This document shows positions 17,444-26,533 of a stretch of DNA of 64,000 bases, in pieces. The position numbers and the translations under genes were made by a program. Source of the stretch: Amycolatopsis sp. DSM 110486. GTDB taxonomy: Bacteria > Actinomycetota > Actinomycetes > Mycobacteriales > Pseudonocardiaceae. The DNA is taken from positions 8,921,001 through 8,985,000 of the forward strand of contig NZ_CP080519.1 of assembly GCF_019468465.1 (NCBI RefSeq), in the 5' to 3' direction. A model generated the notes under the pieces. That model was not told the origin of the DNA and ran no database searches. It worked only from the letters and a program-made list of their open reading frames with translations. How positions within the stretch are numbered: position 1 is the first letter of the stretch; each line of letters starts with the position of its first letter.

Positions 17444-19968
17444 CGGGCGGCGGCCTCGATTCCGTGTTGGTGCTCGGTGACGGCCAGGTGCAGCTCGGTT
17501 CGCGACGTGATGCGCAGCTTCGCGAAGACCTTGCGCAGGTGGTACTCGACCGTGCGGGGGCTGATCGACAGCGCGGTGCCGATCTCCGAGTTGGTGAGGC
17601 CGCCGCGGGCGAGCGCGGCGATCCGGTGTTCGTGCCGGGTCAGCGCCGAGGTGGTGACCGCGGGGGTTTCGCGTTCGCCGATCGCGAGCAACGCGCGGTC
17701 CGCGAAGGCCGTGGCCCCCATGCGGAGGAACTCATCGTGCGCGGCGCGCAACGGCTCACCGGCTTCCTCGTCGCGTCCCTGCCGGCGCAGCCATTCCCCG
17801 TAGCCGAGCCGAGTGCGGGCCAGGAGCGGCCGGATCCTCGTCCGGGCCAGCCGTTCGATCGCTTCGAGGTACAGGCATTCGGCCTCGGGGCCTTCGGCCG
17901 GCAGTGCACGGGACCGGGCCTGGGCACCGAGCGCCCAGTCCGTCCCGCACCGGTCGGTGCGGTTCACGAGCACCTCGAGTGCCGTCGTCGCGATGTCGAG
18001 CCGGCCCGCGCCCACGGCGGCTTCGACCAGCTCGACCAGCGCCCAGCCCGCCGTCGCCAGTTCGTCGCGCTCGACGACACGTTGTGCCGCGGCGAGTGCC
18101 CGCGAGTAGTCGCCGACGGCGTTGCCTGCCACCGCGGTGGCCAGCTCGCCGCACGTGCGGGCGAGTCCCTGGCCGGCCGAGCCGCCGAACTCGTGACCAC
18201 GCCAGGCCGCGACGAGCACGGTCGCGTGCTCCAGCGGTGCCTGGCCCAGCTTCGTGCTCATCGTGCGAGCCTCGTCGTCCAGCGCGGCCGCCCCGGTGAG
18301 ATTGCCGGTATGGACTGAAAACAGTGCCCTTCCGGCCAAGACATCCGGCAGGGCACCGGGATCGGCCGCTCCGCTCACCAACCGGTGCCACGCCTGGTCG
18401 TCCCACAGTTCAGCGGCGACGAGCCCGGCCGGCCACGATGGCCGAGCGGTTTCGAGAGCTGCGGTCAGGGGCCCGACGGCAGCGTCGAAACCTTCGGTGC
18501 CGCGCAGAATCAGCCCGGCCCCGAGTCCGTCGTCGTGACTCAGGGGCATGGGGGCGAAATCGACGCCGGTGAGGACGGCGGCTCCGAGCGCGTCGAGACC
18601 AGCTTGGTTTGCCGGGCCGAAGGGGAGGGCGTCGCGGGTCGCGCGCAGCAGTGCGTCCGTTGCGGAGGGGGTGCGGGTCGAGATGAACGTGAGCCAGGCT
18701 CGCAGCCGAGTGGCTTCGGCCCGTTGAGCCGGTTCGAGGGCGCCGACCATCGAGTCCAGCAGCTGAAGCGCGATTCCGGGCTGCCCGGCGTCGAGCTCCG
18801 CCGCGACCGCGGCCAGAGTGCGTTCGGTCCGCAGGGCGGGGTCGGAGGTGAGCGTGGCGGCGATACGCAGGAACGCGGCGGCCGCGCTGGGCCCGCCACG
18901 CTTGCGGGCCGAGGGCACCTGCGCGAGCAGGCCGTCGGCTGCCGCCGGCTCCGGGCCCGGCACTGAGTGGGCGCGGTGCCAAGCCCGCCGGTCTTCTGAC
19001 GTCGCCGTGTCAGCCAACGCTCGATGGACCGTGCGCCGCTCCGCAGGCGTGGCCCGGTGATAAACCCAGCCGCGCACTGCCGGGTCGGAGAACGTGACCC
19101 ACTCGCCGAACGCGAGCAACCCGTCCGGCGCGACCGTCGGGATCCCCAGCTGCGAGGCGGCCCGCCACAGCAGAGCCACCTCGCCCGTCGGATCCGCGGC
19201 GGCGGCCAGCAGCAGCGTGCGGCCGTCCGGGTCGAGGCGCAGCACCCGTTCCTGGGTATCGGCGTCCGGGTTCCCGTAGGACAGGCCGAATCCACCAGCC
19301 GGCGCGAAGGCCGTCACGGTCGAACGGATCGCCCGCGGGTTCCCCCGGGTCTCCGCGACGAACCGCTCGACCACGTCCTCGTCCACCGGACCCGGCACCA
19401 GCGAATCGACCAGCGCGCGAGCAGCGGCCCGGCACAACCCGGGCACCACCAGCTCCGGCAAGGCCTCCAGCCCACCGGCCCCGGTGCGCTCCGCGAAGAG
19501 CAGCATCACCCGCCGCCCTGGCAATCGCCGTGCCACGAAAGCCAGAGCACGCGCCGAAGACTCGTCCAGCCATTGTGCGTCGTCGACGACGCACAGCAAC
19601 GGGGCCGCGGCCGAGACGAGGAACGTCGCCGCCACCCCGACCGCGAACGGATCGGAGTCCTCCGTGACCGCACGCAGTGCCCGGGCATGGTGCGGCGACA
19701 GCTGCCCGAACACCTCTTCGAGCGCGGCACACAGCTGCCGCAGTCCCGCGTACGGCCGCGTTTCGGACGAGCGCACTTGGACCACCCGATACCCGCGCGT
19801 TCGCGCGACGACGTGGCGCAGCAACGCGGTCTTCCCCACGCCCGGGTCGCCCCGCAGCACGAGCGCGCCGTGGCCGTCCCGCACGTGCTGATCGAGCAGG
19901 TGGACTTCGGCGGCACGGCCGTGCAGAGTGACGTCGGTTACTACACTGGCCGGGTTCGGGTCGGGCAC
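17440..19968 (-). CDS. LAL-type LuxR-family regulator, first gene of two-gene operon
   Basis: This ~842-aa paralogue of the next gene has a P-loop GDPGVGKT (residues ~40-47), CVVDDAQWLDESSARAL, and a C-terminal LuxR HTH (LTRHEHRIAALARGG ... ISPRTVEYHLRKVFAKL). The frame stays open far upstream on the complementary strand, but that extension lies over the divergent gene at 20171 and is not protein-like. The GTG at 19968 is the first sensible start, with no strong Shine-Dalgarno site, so the start is uncertain by some tens of bases. It is divergent from the third LAL gene across about 200 bases. Confidence 0.88.
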   Translation of the reverse strand: MPDPNPASVVTDVTLHGRAAEVHLLDQHVRDGHGALVLRGDPGVGKTALLRHVVARTRGYRVVQVRSSETRPYAGLRQLCAALEEVFGQLSPHHARALRAVTEDSDPFAVGVAATFLVSAAAPLLCVVDDAQWLDESSARALAFVARRLPGRRVMLLFAERTGAGGLEALPELVVPGLCRAAARALVDSLVPGPVDEDVVERFVAETRGNPRAIRSTVTAFAPAGGFGLSYGNPDADTQERVLRLDPDGRTLLLAAAADPTGEVALLWRAASQLGIPTVAPDGLLAFGEWVTFSDPAVRGWVYHRATPAERRTVHRALADTATSEDRRAWHRAHSVPGPEPAAADGLLAQVPSARKRGGPSAAAAFLRIAATLTSDPALRTERTLAAVAAELDAGQPGIALQLLDSMVGALEPAQRAEATRLRAWLTFISTRTPSATDALLRATRDALPFGPANQAGLDALGAAVLTGVDFAPMPLSHDDGLGAGLILRGTEGFDAAVGPLTAALETARPSWPAGLVAAELWDDQAWHRLVSGAADPGALPDVLAGRALFSVHTGNLTGAAALDDEARTMSTKLGQAPLEHATVLVAAWRGHEFGGSAGQGLARTCGELATAVAGNAVGDYSRALAAAQRVVERDELATAGWALVELVEAAVGAGRLDIATTALEVLVNRTDRCGTDWALGAQARSRALPAEGPEAECLYLEAIERLARTRIRPLLARTRLGYGEWLRRQGRDEEAGEPLRAAHDEFLRMGATAFADRALLAIGERETPAVTTSALTRHEHRIAALARGGLTNSEIGTALSISPRTVEYHLRKVFAKLRITSRTELHLAVTEHQHGIEAAAR

Positions 19969-20170
19969 GGCGTCGACGTTCGCGGGTCCCGGGCCGCTTC
20001 GAACCCGGGCCGCCCCGGGCACGACCCCGGGACCCGGGCGAACCCGGGCGAACCGGGCGACATCGGTGAACGCTGTGTACCCGGCGCCGCCCGATGATCG
20101 GGATATCCTGCGGGCGCCCGCTGGTCGCCGTGGCCGGAAGGGAAGAGCGAGCACACGGGCAGGTGGGTGA

Positions 20171-22870
20171 GTGCTGGACCGGCGCGCGGAACGCGAGACC
20201 CTCGACCGGCTGCTGGACTCCGTCCGCGCCGGTAAGAGCCAGGTGCTCGTGCTGCGCGGCGAGGCGGGCGTCGGCAAGACCGTGCTGCTCGACCACCTGG
20301 CCCGCCAGGCCGCCGGGCTCCGCGTCGCCCGCGCCGGGGGCGTCCAGTCCGAAATGGAGCTTGCGTTCGCCGGCCTGCACCAGCTGTGCGCGCCGATGCT
20401 CGACGGCGCCGAAGCCCTGCCGGATCCACAGCGGGTGGCGCTGCGCACCGCGTTCGGCCTGAGCCCGGGCCCCGCGCCCGACCGGTTCCTCGTCGGCCTG
20501 GCCGTGCTGGGTCTGCTGGCCGAGGAGGCGCGAAACCGGCCGTTGCTGTGCGTGATCGACGACGCCCAGTGGCTGGACAGCGCTTCCGCGCAAGCCCTCG
20601 CCTTCGTCGCGCGCCGGCTGGTCGCCGAGTCGGTCGCGCTGGTGTTCGCGGTGCGGGAGCCGGCCGCGGCCACGGAACTGACGGGCGTCGCGCAGCTTGT
20701 GGTCGAGGGTTTGCCCGACGCGGCGGCCCACGACCTGCTCGACTCCGTGCTGCGCCTGCCCGCCGACGACCGCGTGCGCGACCGGATCGTCGCCGAGACC
20801 CGCGGCAACCCGCTGGCGCTGGTGGAGCTCTCGCGCGGGCTGAGCCCGAAGGAGCTGGCCGAGGGATTCTCCCTGGCCGGTGCGACCACGATCCCGCGTC
20901 GCATCGAGCAGCGTTACCAGGCGCGGCTGGCCCAGCTCGACTCCGACACCACGCGCTTGCTGCTGATCGCCGCACTGGAACCGCAGGGCGACCCGGTGAC
21001 GCTGTGGCGTGCGGCCGGGCTGCTCGACATCGGCGCCGAAGCAGCGGAACCCGCGCTGGCGGCCGGGTTGATCGAGATCGGCACCCACGTGCGCTTCCAC
21101 CACCCGCTGGTGCGCTCGGCGATCTACCAGGCCGCGGCACCGAGCGAGCGGCGCCGGGCGCACTGGGCGCTCGCGCAGGTCACCGACCCCGAGACCGACC
21201 AGGACCGCCGCGCCTGGCACGCGGCGCAGGCCGCCGAAGCACCCGCGGAAGAGGCCGCCGAAGAGCTCGGCCGGGCGGCATGCCGGGCGCAGGCCCGGGG
21301 CGGCATGGCGGCCGCCGCGGCGATGCTGGAGCGCGCGGCGGAGCTGACGGCGGACCCCAAGACCCGGGCGAAGCGCACCCTGGAGGCGGCCCACGTCACG
21401 CACGTCGCGGGCGCGCCGGAGGAAGCGCTGCGGCTCTTGTCGATCGCCGAGGCCGGCCCGCTCGACCGGCTCGAGAAGGCCGAGGCCGACCTGCTGCGCG
21501 GCCGGATCTCGATGACCGTCAACCGCGGCCGCGAGGCGCCGCCGCTGCTGTTCGCCGCGGCCCGGCAGCTCGAGGAGCTGGACGTGCGGCTGGCCCGCGA
21601 GACCTACCTCGACGCGCTGCTGGCTGGGATGTTCGCGGGCGTGACCGACGCCGAACTGCGTGAGGTCGCCGAGGCCGCGCGCGCCGCACCGCGGTCGCCG
21701 CAGCCTCCGGGCCCGGCCGACCTGCTGCTCGACGGCCTGGCGATCCGGTTCACCGACGGTTTCGCGCCCTCGCTGCCGATGCTGCGGCGGGCGCTGAGCG
21801 CGTTTCGCACTCCCGATCTGTCGCTGAAGGAACTGCACTGGCTGTGGCTCGCCCACATCATGGCCGGGAACATGTGGGACGAGCAGACGCTCGACACCGC
21901 GCGGCACCTGCAGCTCGCGCGCGACAAGGGCGCGCTCAACACCCTGCCGCTCGCGCTCGCGTCGCACATCGGCGCCCACGTCTACGCGGGTGACCTGGTC
22001 ACCGCGGCGCACCTGCGCGACGAGCTCGCCGAGGTGTCGCGGGCGACCGGGATTCCGGCGGCGACGTACGGGACGCTGCTGCTGGCCGCGTGGCGTGGGC
22101 GCGAGGACGAGGCACGCGCCGTGATCGCGCGCACCGAAGCGGAGGCAGTGCGGCGCGGGGAAGGGTTCGGGCTGCTGATCGTCGGGTCGGCCCGTGCGGT
22201 GCTGTGCAACAGTCTCGGCCACTACGCGGAAGCGCTGGCGTCGAGCGAAGACGCGCGGCAGCGGCCGCCGGTGATGGGTGTGGAGCCGTGGCTCGCGCTG
22301 GTGGAGCTGATCGAAGCCGCCACCCGGCTCGGCAAGACCGCGGCGGCCGAGGACGCGTTCGCCCGGCTCGTGGAGACCACGCGCGCCAGCGGCACCGACT
22401 GGGCGCTGGGCGTCGAAGCCCGCTCACGCGCGTTGCTGGCCACCGGCGAAGACGCCGAGAGCGCTTACCGCGAGGCCGTGGAACGCCTGTCGCGCACCCG
22501 CATCCGGGGCGAGTGCGCGCGGGCGCGACTCCTGTACGGGGAGTGGCTGCGCCGCCGGCGCCGTCGGGCCGACGCGCGGGAACAGCTGCGCGCCGCCCAC
22601 GACATGTTCACCGAGATGGGCATGGAGGCGTTCGCCGAACGCGCGGGCCGCGAGCTGCGGGCGACCGGCGGCACGGCGCGCAAGCGTTCCGTCGAGACCG
22701 GCACGGAGCTCACCGCGCAGGAGGCCCAGATCGTGCGGATGGTGCGCGAGGGACTGTCGAACGCGGAGATCGGCGCGCGGCTGTTCCTCAGCCCGCGCAC
22801 GGTGGAATGGCACCTGGGGCGGATCTACGACAAGCTCAACGTCACGTCCCGGCGCCAGCTTCAGAGCTGA
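20171..22870 (+). CDS. LAL-type LuxR-family regulator
   Basis: The 899-aa protein starts at a GTG behind AGGTGGG. Its P-loop is GEAGVGKT (residues 30-37), Walker B is CVIDDAQWLDSASAQALAF, followed by a winged-helix/TPR-like region and a C-terminal HTH (LTAQEAQIVRMVREG ... LSPRTVEWHLGRIYDKLNV). It shares the layout of the two divergent genes but is a more distant paralogue (EWHLGRIY against EYHLKVF-type). The last 10 bases overlap, convergently, the 3' end of the DUF6510-like gene. Confidence 0.92.
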   Translation: MLDRRAERETLDRLLDSVRAGKSQVLVLRGEAGVGKTVLLDHLARQAAGLRVARAGGVQSEMELAFAGLHQLCAPMLDGAEALPDPQRVALRTAFGLSPGPAPDRFLVGLAVLGLLAEEARNRPLLCVIDDAQWLDSASAQALAFVARRLVAESVALVFAVREPAAATELTGVAQLVVEGLPDAAAHDLLDSVLRLPADDRVRDRIVAETRGNPLALVELSRGLSPKELAEGFSLAGATTIPRRIEQRYQARLAQLDSDTTRLLLIAALEPQGDPVTLWRAAGLLDIGAEAAEPALAAGLIEIGTHVRFHHPLVRSAIYQAAAPSERRRAHWALAQVTDPETDQDRRAWHAAQAAEAPAEEAAEELGRAACRAQARGGMAAAAAMLERAAELTADPKTRAKRTLEAAHVTHVAGAPEEALRLLSIAEAGPLDRLEKAEADLLRGRISMTVNRGREAPPLLFAAARQLEELDVRLARETYLDALLAGMFAGVTDAELREVAEAARAAPRSPQPPGPADLLLDGLAIRFTDGFAPSLPMLRRALSAFRTPDLSLKELHWLWLAHIMAGNMWDEQTLDTARHLQLARDKGALNTLPLALASHIGAHVYAGDLVTAAHLRDELAEVSRATGIPAATYGTLLLAAWRGREDEARAVIARTEAEAVRRGEGFGLLIVGSARAVLCNSLGHYAEALASSEDARQRPPVMGVEPWLALVELIEAATRLGKTAAAEDAFARLVETTRASGTDWALGVEARSRALLATGEDAESAYREAVERLSRTRIRGECARARLLYGEWLRRRRRRADAREQLRAAHDMFTEMGMEAFAERAGRELRATGGTARKRSVETGTELTAQEAQIVRMVREGLSNAEIGARLFLSPRTVEWHLGRIYDKLNVTSRRQLQS

Positions 22871-23121
22871 GTGGGCTCCTCCAGTGCCGCGAAGCCCGAC
22901 ACGTCCACGCAGTTGATACCGCGCTTCTCCACGATGACCATCAGGATCGCGTCGCAATGCCCGCAGCGGGCCACCACACCCGGCGCGTCGCGGTAGACCC
23001 GCAGCTGCGCCAGGACTTCCGTGGCGCCGCACGACGCGCAGGTTCCGCTCGCCGTGGTCATCTCGCCGCCGAACACCGCGTTGAGAGTGCCGGCGATGGC
23101 GTTGCCGTCGAACATCGTCAT
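22861..23121 (-). CDS. small zinc-ribbon protein, DUF6510-like
   Basis: The 86-aa protein has two CxxC knuckles (CASC near residue 28 and CGHC near 53), consistent with one structural zinc. Its sequence resembles DUF6510 proteins, which commonly sit downstream of a sulfite-oxidase-like gene and an FNR-like reductase in actinobacteria, as here. The ATG overlaps the reductase stop (ATGA). The function is unknown. A small redox or cofactor-related partner of the two upstream enzymes is plausible. Confidence 0.8.
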   Translation of the reverse strand: MTMFDGNAIAGTLNAVFGGEMTTASGTCASCGATEVLAQLRVYRDAPGVVARCGHCDAILMVIVEKRGINCVDVSGFAALEEPTQL

Positions 23122-23870
23122 GGTGTCCCCGTTCCGCCGAAGCGTTCGGTCCGGATCCGCTCGGGCCGGTGACCGAGGTCGACGAGCGTGTTCGCCACCG
23201 TCTCGACGAACCCGGTCGGCCCGCACACGTAGACCACGGGCTCCTCGGTGGGCGGCAGGCCGGCCCGAGTGAGGAAGTCCCGGTCGATCCGCCCGTGCTC
23301 GCCCGGCCGGGTGCCCGAGTTTTCGCGAGTGAGTGTGACGCGGATGTCGATCCCGCCGCGTCCCCCGATCCGGGTGAACTCGTCGGCGTAGATCAGGGTC
23401 TCCCGCGACCGCGCCGAATACAGCAGTCGCATCGGCACCGTGCTGCCCGCCGCGGCGTGGTGGCGCAGCATCGAACGGAACGGCACCACGCCGGAGCCGC
23501 CCGCGACGAGCAGCACCGGACTGCCGCACGTGGACTCCCACACGAAGTGCCCGCCGACGGGGCCGCGCAGCTCCACCTCGTCGCCGACGCGCAGCTCGTC
23601 GACGAGATAGGGCGAGACCTCGCCGTCGTCGAGCCGCTCGACCGTGAGCACCACGTCGGGGTCCTCCGGCGCCGAGGCGATCGAGTAGCTGCGCTCGGCC
23701 CGGTAGCCGTCCTCGGCGGTCAGGCGCACGTCGACGTGCTGGCCCGCGCGGTGGCCCGGCCAGTCCGGCAGGGCGAACGCGATGCTGCGGGTGTTCGGCG
23801 TCTCCGCGACGAGGCCGGTCACCGCGGCCTGCTGCCAGTTCAGTCGCCGGCGTAGCGCTGTTCCCGCCAT
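23118..23870 (-). CDS. FAD-binding ferredoxin-reductase-like oxidoreductase
   Basis: The 250-aa FNR-superfamily protein has the FAD motif RSYSIASAP, NAD-binding VAGGSGVVPFRSML, and the C-terminal YVCGPTGFVETV. No 2Fe-2S domain is attached, so electrons must pass to or from another protein. The ATG at 23870 lies inside the 3' end of the molybdoenzyme gene (31-base overlap), a sign of tight coupling. Inference: it is the electron partner of that sulfite-oxidase-like enzyme. Confidence 0.87.
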   Translation of the reverse strand: MAGTALRRRLNWQQAAVTGLVAETPNTRSIAFALPDWPGHRAGQHVDVRLTAEDGYRAERSYSIASAPEDPDVVLTVERLDDGEVSPYLVDELRVGDEVELRGPVGGHFVWESTCGSPVLLVAGGSGVVPFRSMLRHHAAAGSTVPMRLLYSARSRETLIYADEFTRIGGRGGIDIRVTLTRENSGTRPGEHGRIDRDFLTRAGLPPTEEPVVYVCGPTGFVETVANTLVDLGHRPERIRTERFGGTGTP

Positions 23871-24442
23871 GGGTCTCCGTAATTGTGGTATCCGTAGCGC
23901 TCCCAGAAGCCGGGTACGTCCTGCTCGCGCAGGTCGAGGCCCCGCACCCACTTGGCGCTCTTCCAGAAGTAGAGGTGGGGCACGAGCAACCGCACCGGGC
24001 CGCCGTGTTCGGGTTCGAGCGGGGCGCCGCCGAACTCGTGGACCAGCCAGGCCTTGCCCCCGGTGAGGTCGGCCAGCGGCAGGTTCGTGGTGTAGCCGCC
24101 TTCACTGAAGGCGACCGCGTAACCGGCCCGGGTTTCCACACTGTCGAGCATCGTGTCGAGCGAGACGCCGGTCCACGTCGTGTCGAGCTTCGACCACTTG
24201 GTGACGCAGTGGATGTCCACGGTGATCGACTCGGCGGGCAGCGCGCGCAGCGCGTCCCAGGTCCAGGTGACGGGCCGCTTCGCGGCGTCGCGGACGGTGA
24301 ACGTCCAGTCGTCGGCGACCACCTTCGGAGTCGGCCCCGCGGAGAGCACCGGGAACCCCGGCGTCACGTACTGCCCGGGCGGCACTCGCCCCGGGTCGAC
24401 CTCCTCGCGGCGCTTGCCGCGGAAGTTGCGGGTGAAGGCCAT
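23840..24442 (-). CDS. sulfite-oxidase-like molybdopterin oxidoreductase
   Basis: The 200-aa single-domain molybdopterin protein belongs to the cytoplasmic sulfite-oxidase-like (YuiH/YedY-related) family. The Mo-ligating cysteine is Cys79 in VDIHCVTKW, and the family's VSLDTMLDSV, GGYTTNLPLADL and LVPHLYFWKSAKWVRGL segments follow. There is no signal peptide, so it acts in the cytoplasm, unlike MsrP. It is the first gene of a three-gene operon with an FNR-like reductase and a zinc-ribbon protein. The natural substrate is unknown. Confidence 0.9.
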   Translation of the reverse strand: MAFTRNFRGKRREEVDPGRVPPGQYVTPGFPVLSAGPTPKVVADDWTFTVRDAAKRPVTWTWDALRALPAESITVDIHCVTKWSKLDTTWTGVSLDTMLDSVETRAGYAVAFSEGGYTTNLPLADLTGGKAWLVHEFGGAPLEPEHGGPVRLLVPHLYFWKSAKWVRGLDLREQDVPGFWERYGYHNYGDPWREQRYAGD

Positions 24443-24600
24443 CAGGCGCACCTCCCGTGTCCGGCTGCTCGGAGTTCCATGCAGCGCAGCGTTTCTCCCC
24501 GGCCCCGTGCTTCGCGTCGGGGAACCCCCGGGTGGACCCACCGGGGCGGTCGGGACTGGGGTCCAAGGCCCGGGCTCACCCCGATGCGACGGGCCGCGGT

Positions 24601-24616
24601 GCCAGGGCACCCTGGC
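24601..24616. promoter_or_regulatory. perfect inverted repeat in divergent promoter region
   Basis: GCCAGGG-CA-CCCTGGC is a perfect 7-bp inverted repeat, located 34 bases before the small + strand gene and in the divergent region shared with the molybdoenzyme operon. It is an operator candidate. No cognate regulator is adjacent. Confidence 0.4.
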
Positions 24617-24649
24617 GGGCAAGGGGAGTAGTCGGGGAGGAGTGAAGGG

Positions 24650-24916
24650 GTGACCGGCACGATCGGCTCCCGGGCCGGCCTGCGGGTGGTGGTCACGGGG
24701 GTGCTCGAGGTCCGCGCCGCGCAAGACGGGCGGCTCGACCTGGCCGTCGTCCTGGACGGTTCGGGGGACTGCGTCGCCCTCGAATTCCCGTCGGACCCCA
24801 CGGCGCTGACCCGGGCCAGCATCCTGCGCCCGGTGACCGCTTCGGGCTGGCTGCGCCAGGCCGGCAAGCGCTGGATCCTGCACGTGGAGTGGCTGCGTCC
24901 GGCGAGGCTGAGCTGA
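24650..24916 (+). CDS. hypothetical protein, 88 aa
   Basis: The small protein has a GTG start behind a strong GGGGAGGAG. It is rich in beta-strand-like alternation (RVVVTGVLEVRA, LDLAVVLDG, RWILHVEWLRPARLS) and may be a small OB- or barrel-like fold. I do not recognise a family. It is divergent from the molybdoenzyme operon across 207 bases. The stop overlaps the ATG of a 12-codon reading frame. Confidence 0.6.
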   Translation: MTGTIGSRAGLRVVVTGVLEVRAAQDGRLDLAVVLDGSGDCVALEFPSDPTALTRASILRPVTASGWLRQAGKRWILHVEWLRPARLS

Positions 24917-24954
24917 TGAGCTCGGCCGAGTACCGCAAGTTCATCGCGGAATAG
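24916..24954 (+). CDS. possible 12-aa micro-ORF coupled to upstream gene
   Basis: An ATG overlaps the preceding TGA (TGATG) and encodes MSSAEYRKFIAE before TAG. This is the geometry of translational coupling, but at 12 codons it may be a chance or remnant frame. No function is assigned. Confidence 0.2.
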   Translation: MSSAEYRKFIAE

Positions 24955-25013
24955 TTTACGAAAGTGAAACGGACTTCGTCGCGTACCTTTTCGCGGCCTG
25001 ATCACTGACCGAT

Positions 25014-25027
25014 TGATCACGTGATCA
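25014..25027. promoter_or_regulatory. 14-bp perfect palindrome upstream of secreted protein gene
   Basis: TGATCACGTGATCA lies 72 bases upstream of the ATG at 25100. A half-site TGATCAC recurs at 24999. The AT content is well above its surroundings, consistent with an operator or promoter region. Confidence 0.4.
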
Positions 25028-25099
25028 TCCGGGCACTGGTGGAACTGCTCGGCACCTGGTTAGCGTCCGGGGAAAGACGAAATCGGCACGAGGATTCCC

Positions 25100-25492
25100 A
25101 TGAAGAAGACTGCGCGTTTGTCGTTGGCGACCGGGGTCGCGCTGGCCGCTGTGGCGACCACGCTCATTTCGGGGGCCGGCGCGGCTTCCGCGGCGACGGC
25201 CGGGGCCACGCTCTACGACAAGACCTTCTACGCCGATGATTCCGTCGGTCCTGGCACGCTGGCCGCGTCGCTCGGGTCGTTCAACGACCGCGCTTCGTCG
25301 ATCAAGGTGGTCGGGACGAGCAGCCAGGAGTCCATTTGCTTCTATCTGGACGCCAACTTCAGCGGCGCCCATTTCTCGGGGACCGCGGACGCCGGTTCCA
25401 CGTTGATGATTCCGGTTCTGCGGCTCGTCAACCCGGCGTATGACAACTCCATTTCCTCGATCCGGCCCAAGCTGCCCGGAGACTGCAACTGA
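25100..25492 (+). CDS. secreted beta/gamma-crystallin-like (peptidase-inhibitor I36-like) protein
   Basis: The 130-aa precursor has a textbook Sec signal peptide (MKKTARLSL, a hydrophobic core, cleavage likely after GAASA near residue 31). The mature ~99 aa contains YDKTFYADD, FNDRASSIKV and CFYLDANFSGAHF, the repeated pattern of beta/gamma-crystallin-fold secreted actinobacterial proteins. Two cysteines (ICFY and the penultimate GDCN) could form one disulfide. Shine-Dalgarno GAGGATT precedes the ATG. It is probably an extracellular stress or inhibitor protein. The target is unknown. Confidence 0.75.
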   Translation: MKKTARLSLATGVALAAVATTLISGAGAASAATAGATLYDKTFYADDSVGPGTLAASLGSFNDRASSIKVVGTSSQESICFYLDANFSGAHFSGTADAGSTLMIPVLRLVNPAYDNSISSIRPKLPGDCN

Positions 25493-25519
25493 CCGGCGGT
25501 TTCAGGTGAACGGGGAAGC

Positions 25520-26533
25520 GTGAAGGTCCGGAAGCTCGCTGCGGGCGTGGTCGGTGCCGTCGTGCTGGGCGGGTGTGCCGCACCGGCGGACTCGCCCGGG
25601 CAGAGCTTCGCCGGGGTGCTCGAAACGGTCCTGCCGCCCGGTTTCACGGTCATCTCGGCGCGGCCGGCGCCGCCCGTTCCGCCCGACGACTCCGTGGTTT
25701 CGGCGTCCTTCACCGTGAAATCCGGGGCCGCCCACGTCGAGGCGAACCTCGGCGTGGGCATCGCCCGGCTTCCCGTCCCGGTCCCGGTCCTTTTCGCCGC
25801 GTGCCCCGACACGTCGTACCACCCCTACAGCCGGTGCAGCAGCACGGTTCTGGCCACGGGTGGCGTGCTCAACCTCGACACGTCCCCGGTGGACGCGGCC
25901 GCACCGGACGGCGAGCAGCGCTGGTCGGCGCAGGTGACCTTCGGCGACCAGCGGCAGGTCTTCGCCACGGAGACCCCGCTCGCCGGATCGTCCGAGGCCG
26001 CCGTACCGCTCGCCGAACTGGAGACCGTCGTTTCGTCACCGCGCTGGGATCCGCTCGGACCGCAGCCGGCACACTCCGCCCCCGCGAAGCCGCCCGCGAC
26101 CGGCGACCCCGAGGCGCGCGCGATCGTCGAGACCCTCACCACCCTGGTGCCGCAAGGACTTCACGTCGCCGACGGTGGGGGACAAGGCGGCTACGGCCAC
26201 CTCACCGTCGACGACTCCCACGTCCGGGCACTCGTCGTCGTCACGCTCCAGCGCTGGAAACGCGACGATCCCACCCTTGCCCCGCTGTACCGCACGACCA
26301 CCACCGACCTCGACGGCACGAAGATCGCGACCACCGACCTGCCTTCACCCGACGGCGGCAAGGACGTCCGCGAATGGAAGGTCGACGTGCTGCACCCGTC
26401 CGGGGTTCGCGTAGTCGTCTCGACGCTCAACGCGCCGGGCTACGGCGTGCCCGCGACACGCACCGATCCCGCTCTCGCGCAGGCGCTGCTCCGGCGCATC
26501 GCCCTGTCACCCGAGTGGGAGAAAACCGGCTAG
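25520..26533 (+). CDS. putative lipoprotein of unknown function
   Basis: The 337-aa protein starts at a GTG behind GGGGAAGC. VKVRKLAAGVVGAVVLGGC is a lipoprotein signal with lipobox LGGC near residue 19, so it is predicted to be anchored outside the membrane. A Pro/Ala-rich linker (about residues 170-195) separates two similar-sized domains, each with FTV- and VVTL-type strands. I do not recognise a family. It follows the crystallin-like gene by 27 bases and may be co-transcribed. Confidence 0.75.
   Translation: MKVRKLAAGVVGAVVLGGCAAPADSPGQSFAGVLETVLPPGFTVISARPAPPVPPDDSVVSASFTVKSGAAHVEANLGVGIARLPVPVPVLFAACPDTSYHPYSRCSSTVLATGGVLNLDTSPVDAAAPDGEQRWSAQVTFGDQRQVFATETPLAGSSEAAVPLAELETVVSSPRWDPLGPQPAHSAPAKPPATGDPEARAIVETLTTLVPQGLHVADGGGQGGYGHLTVDDSHVRALVVVTLQRWKRDDPTLAPLYRTTTTDLDGTKIATTDLPSPDGGKDVREWKVDVLHPSGVRVVVSTLNAPGYGVPATRTDPALAQALLRRIALSPEWEKTG

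Noticed and set aside
13880..17803. 1307-codon + strand frame across ureD and a LuxR gene
   Set aside because: It runs antisense to the LuxR gene and out of frame with ureD. Its residues are Arg/Gly/Val-rich, as expected from GC-rich shadow frames.
19969..20904. Upstream extension of the second LuxR gene on the - strand
   Set aside because: It is Ser/Arg/Pro-rich, lies antisense to the third LuxR gene, and has no homology to LAL N-termini.
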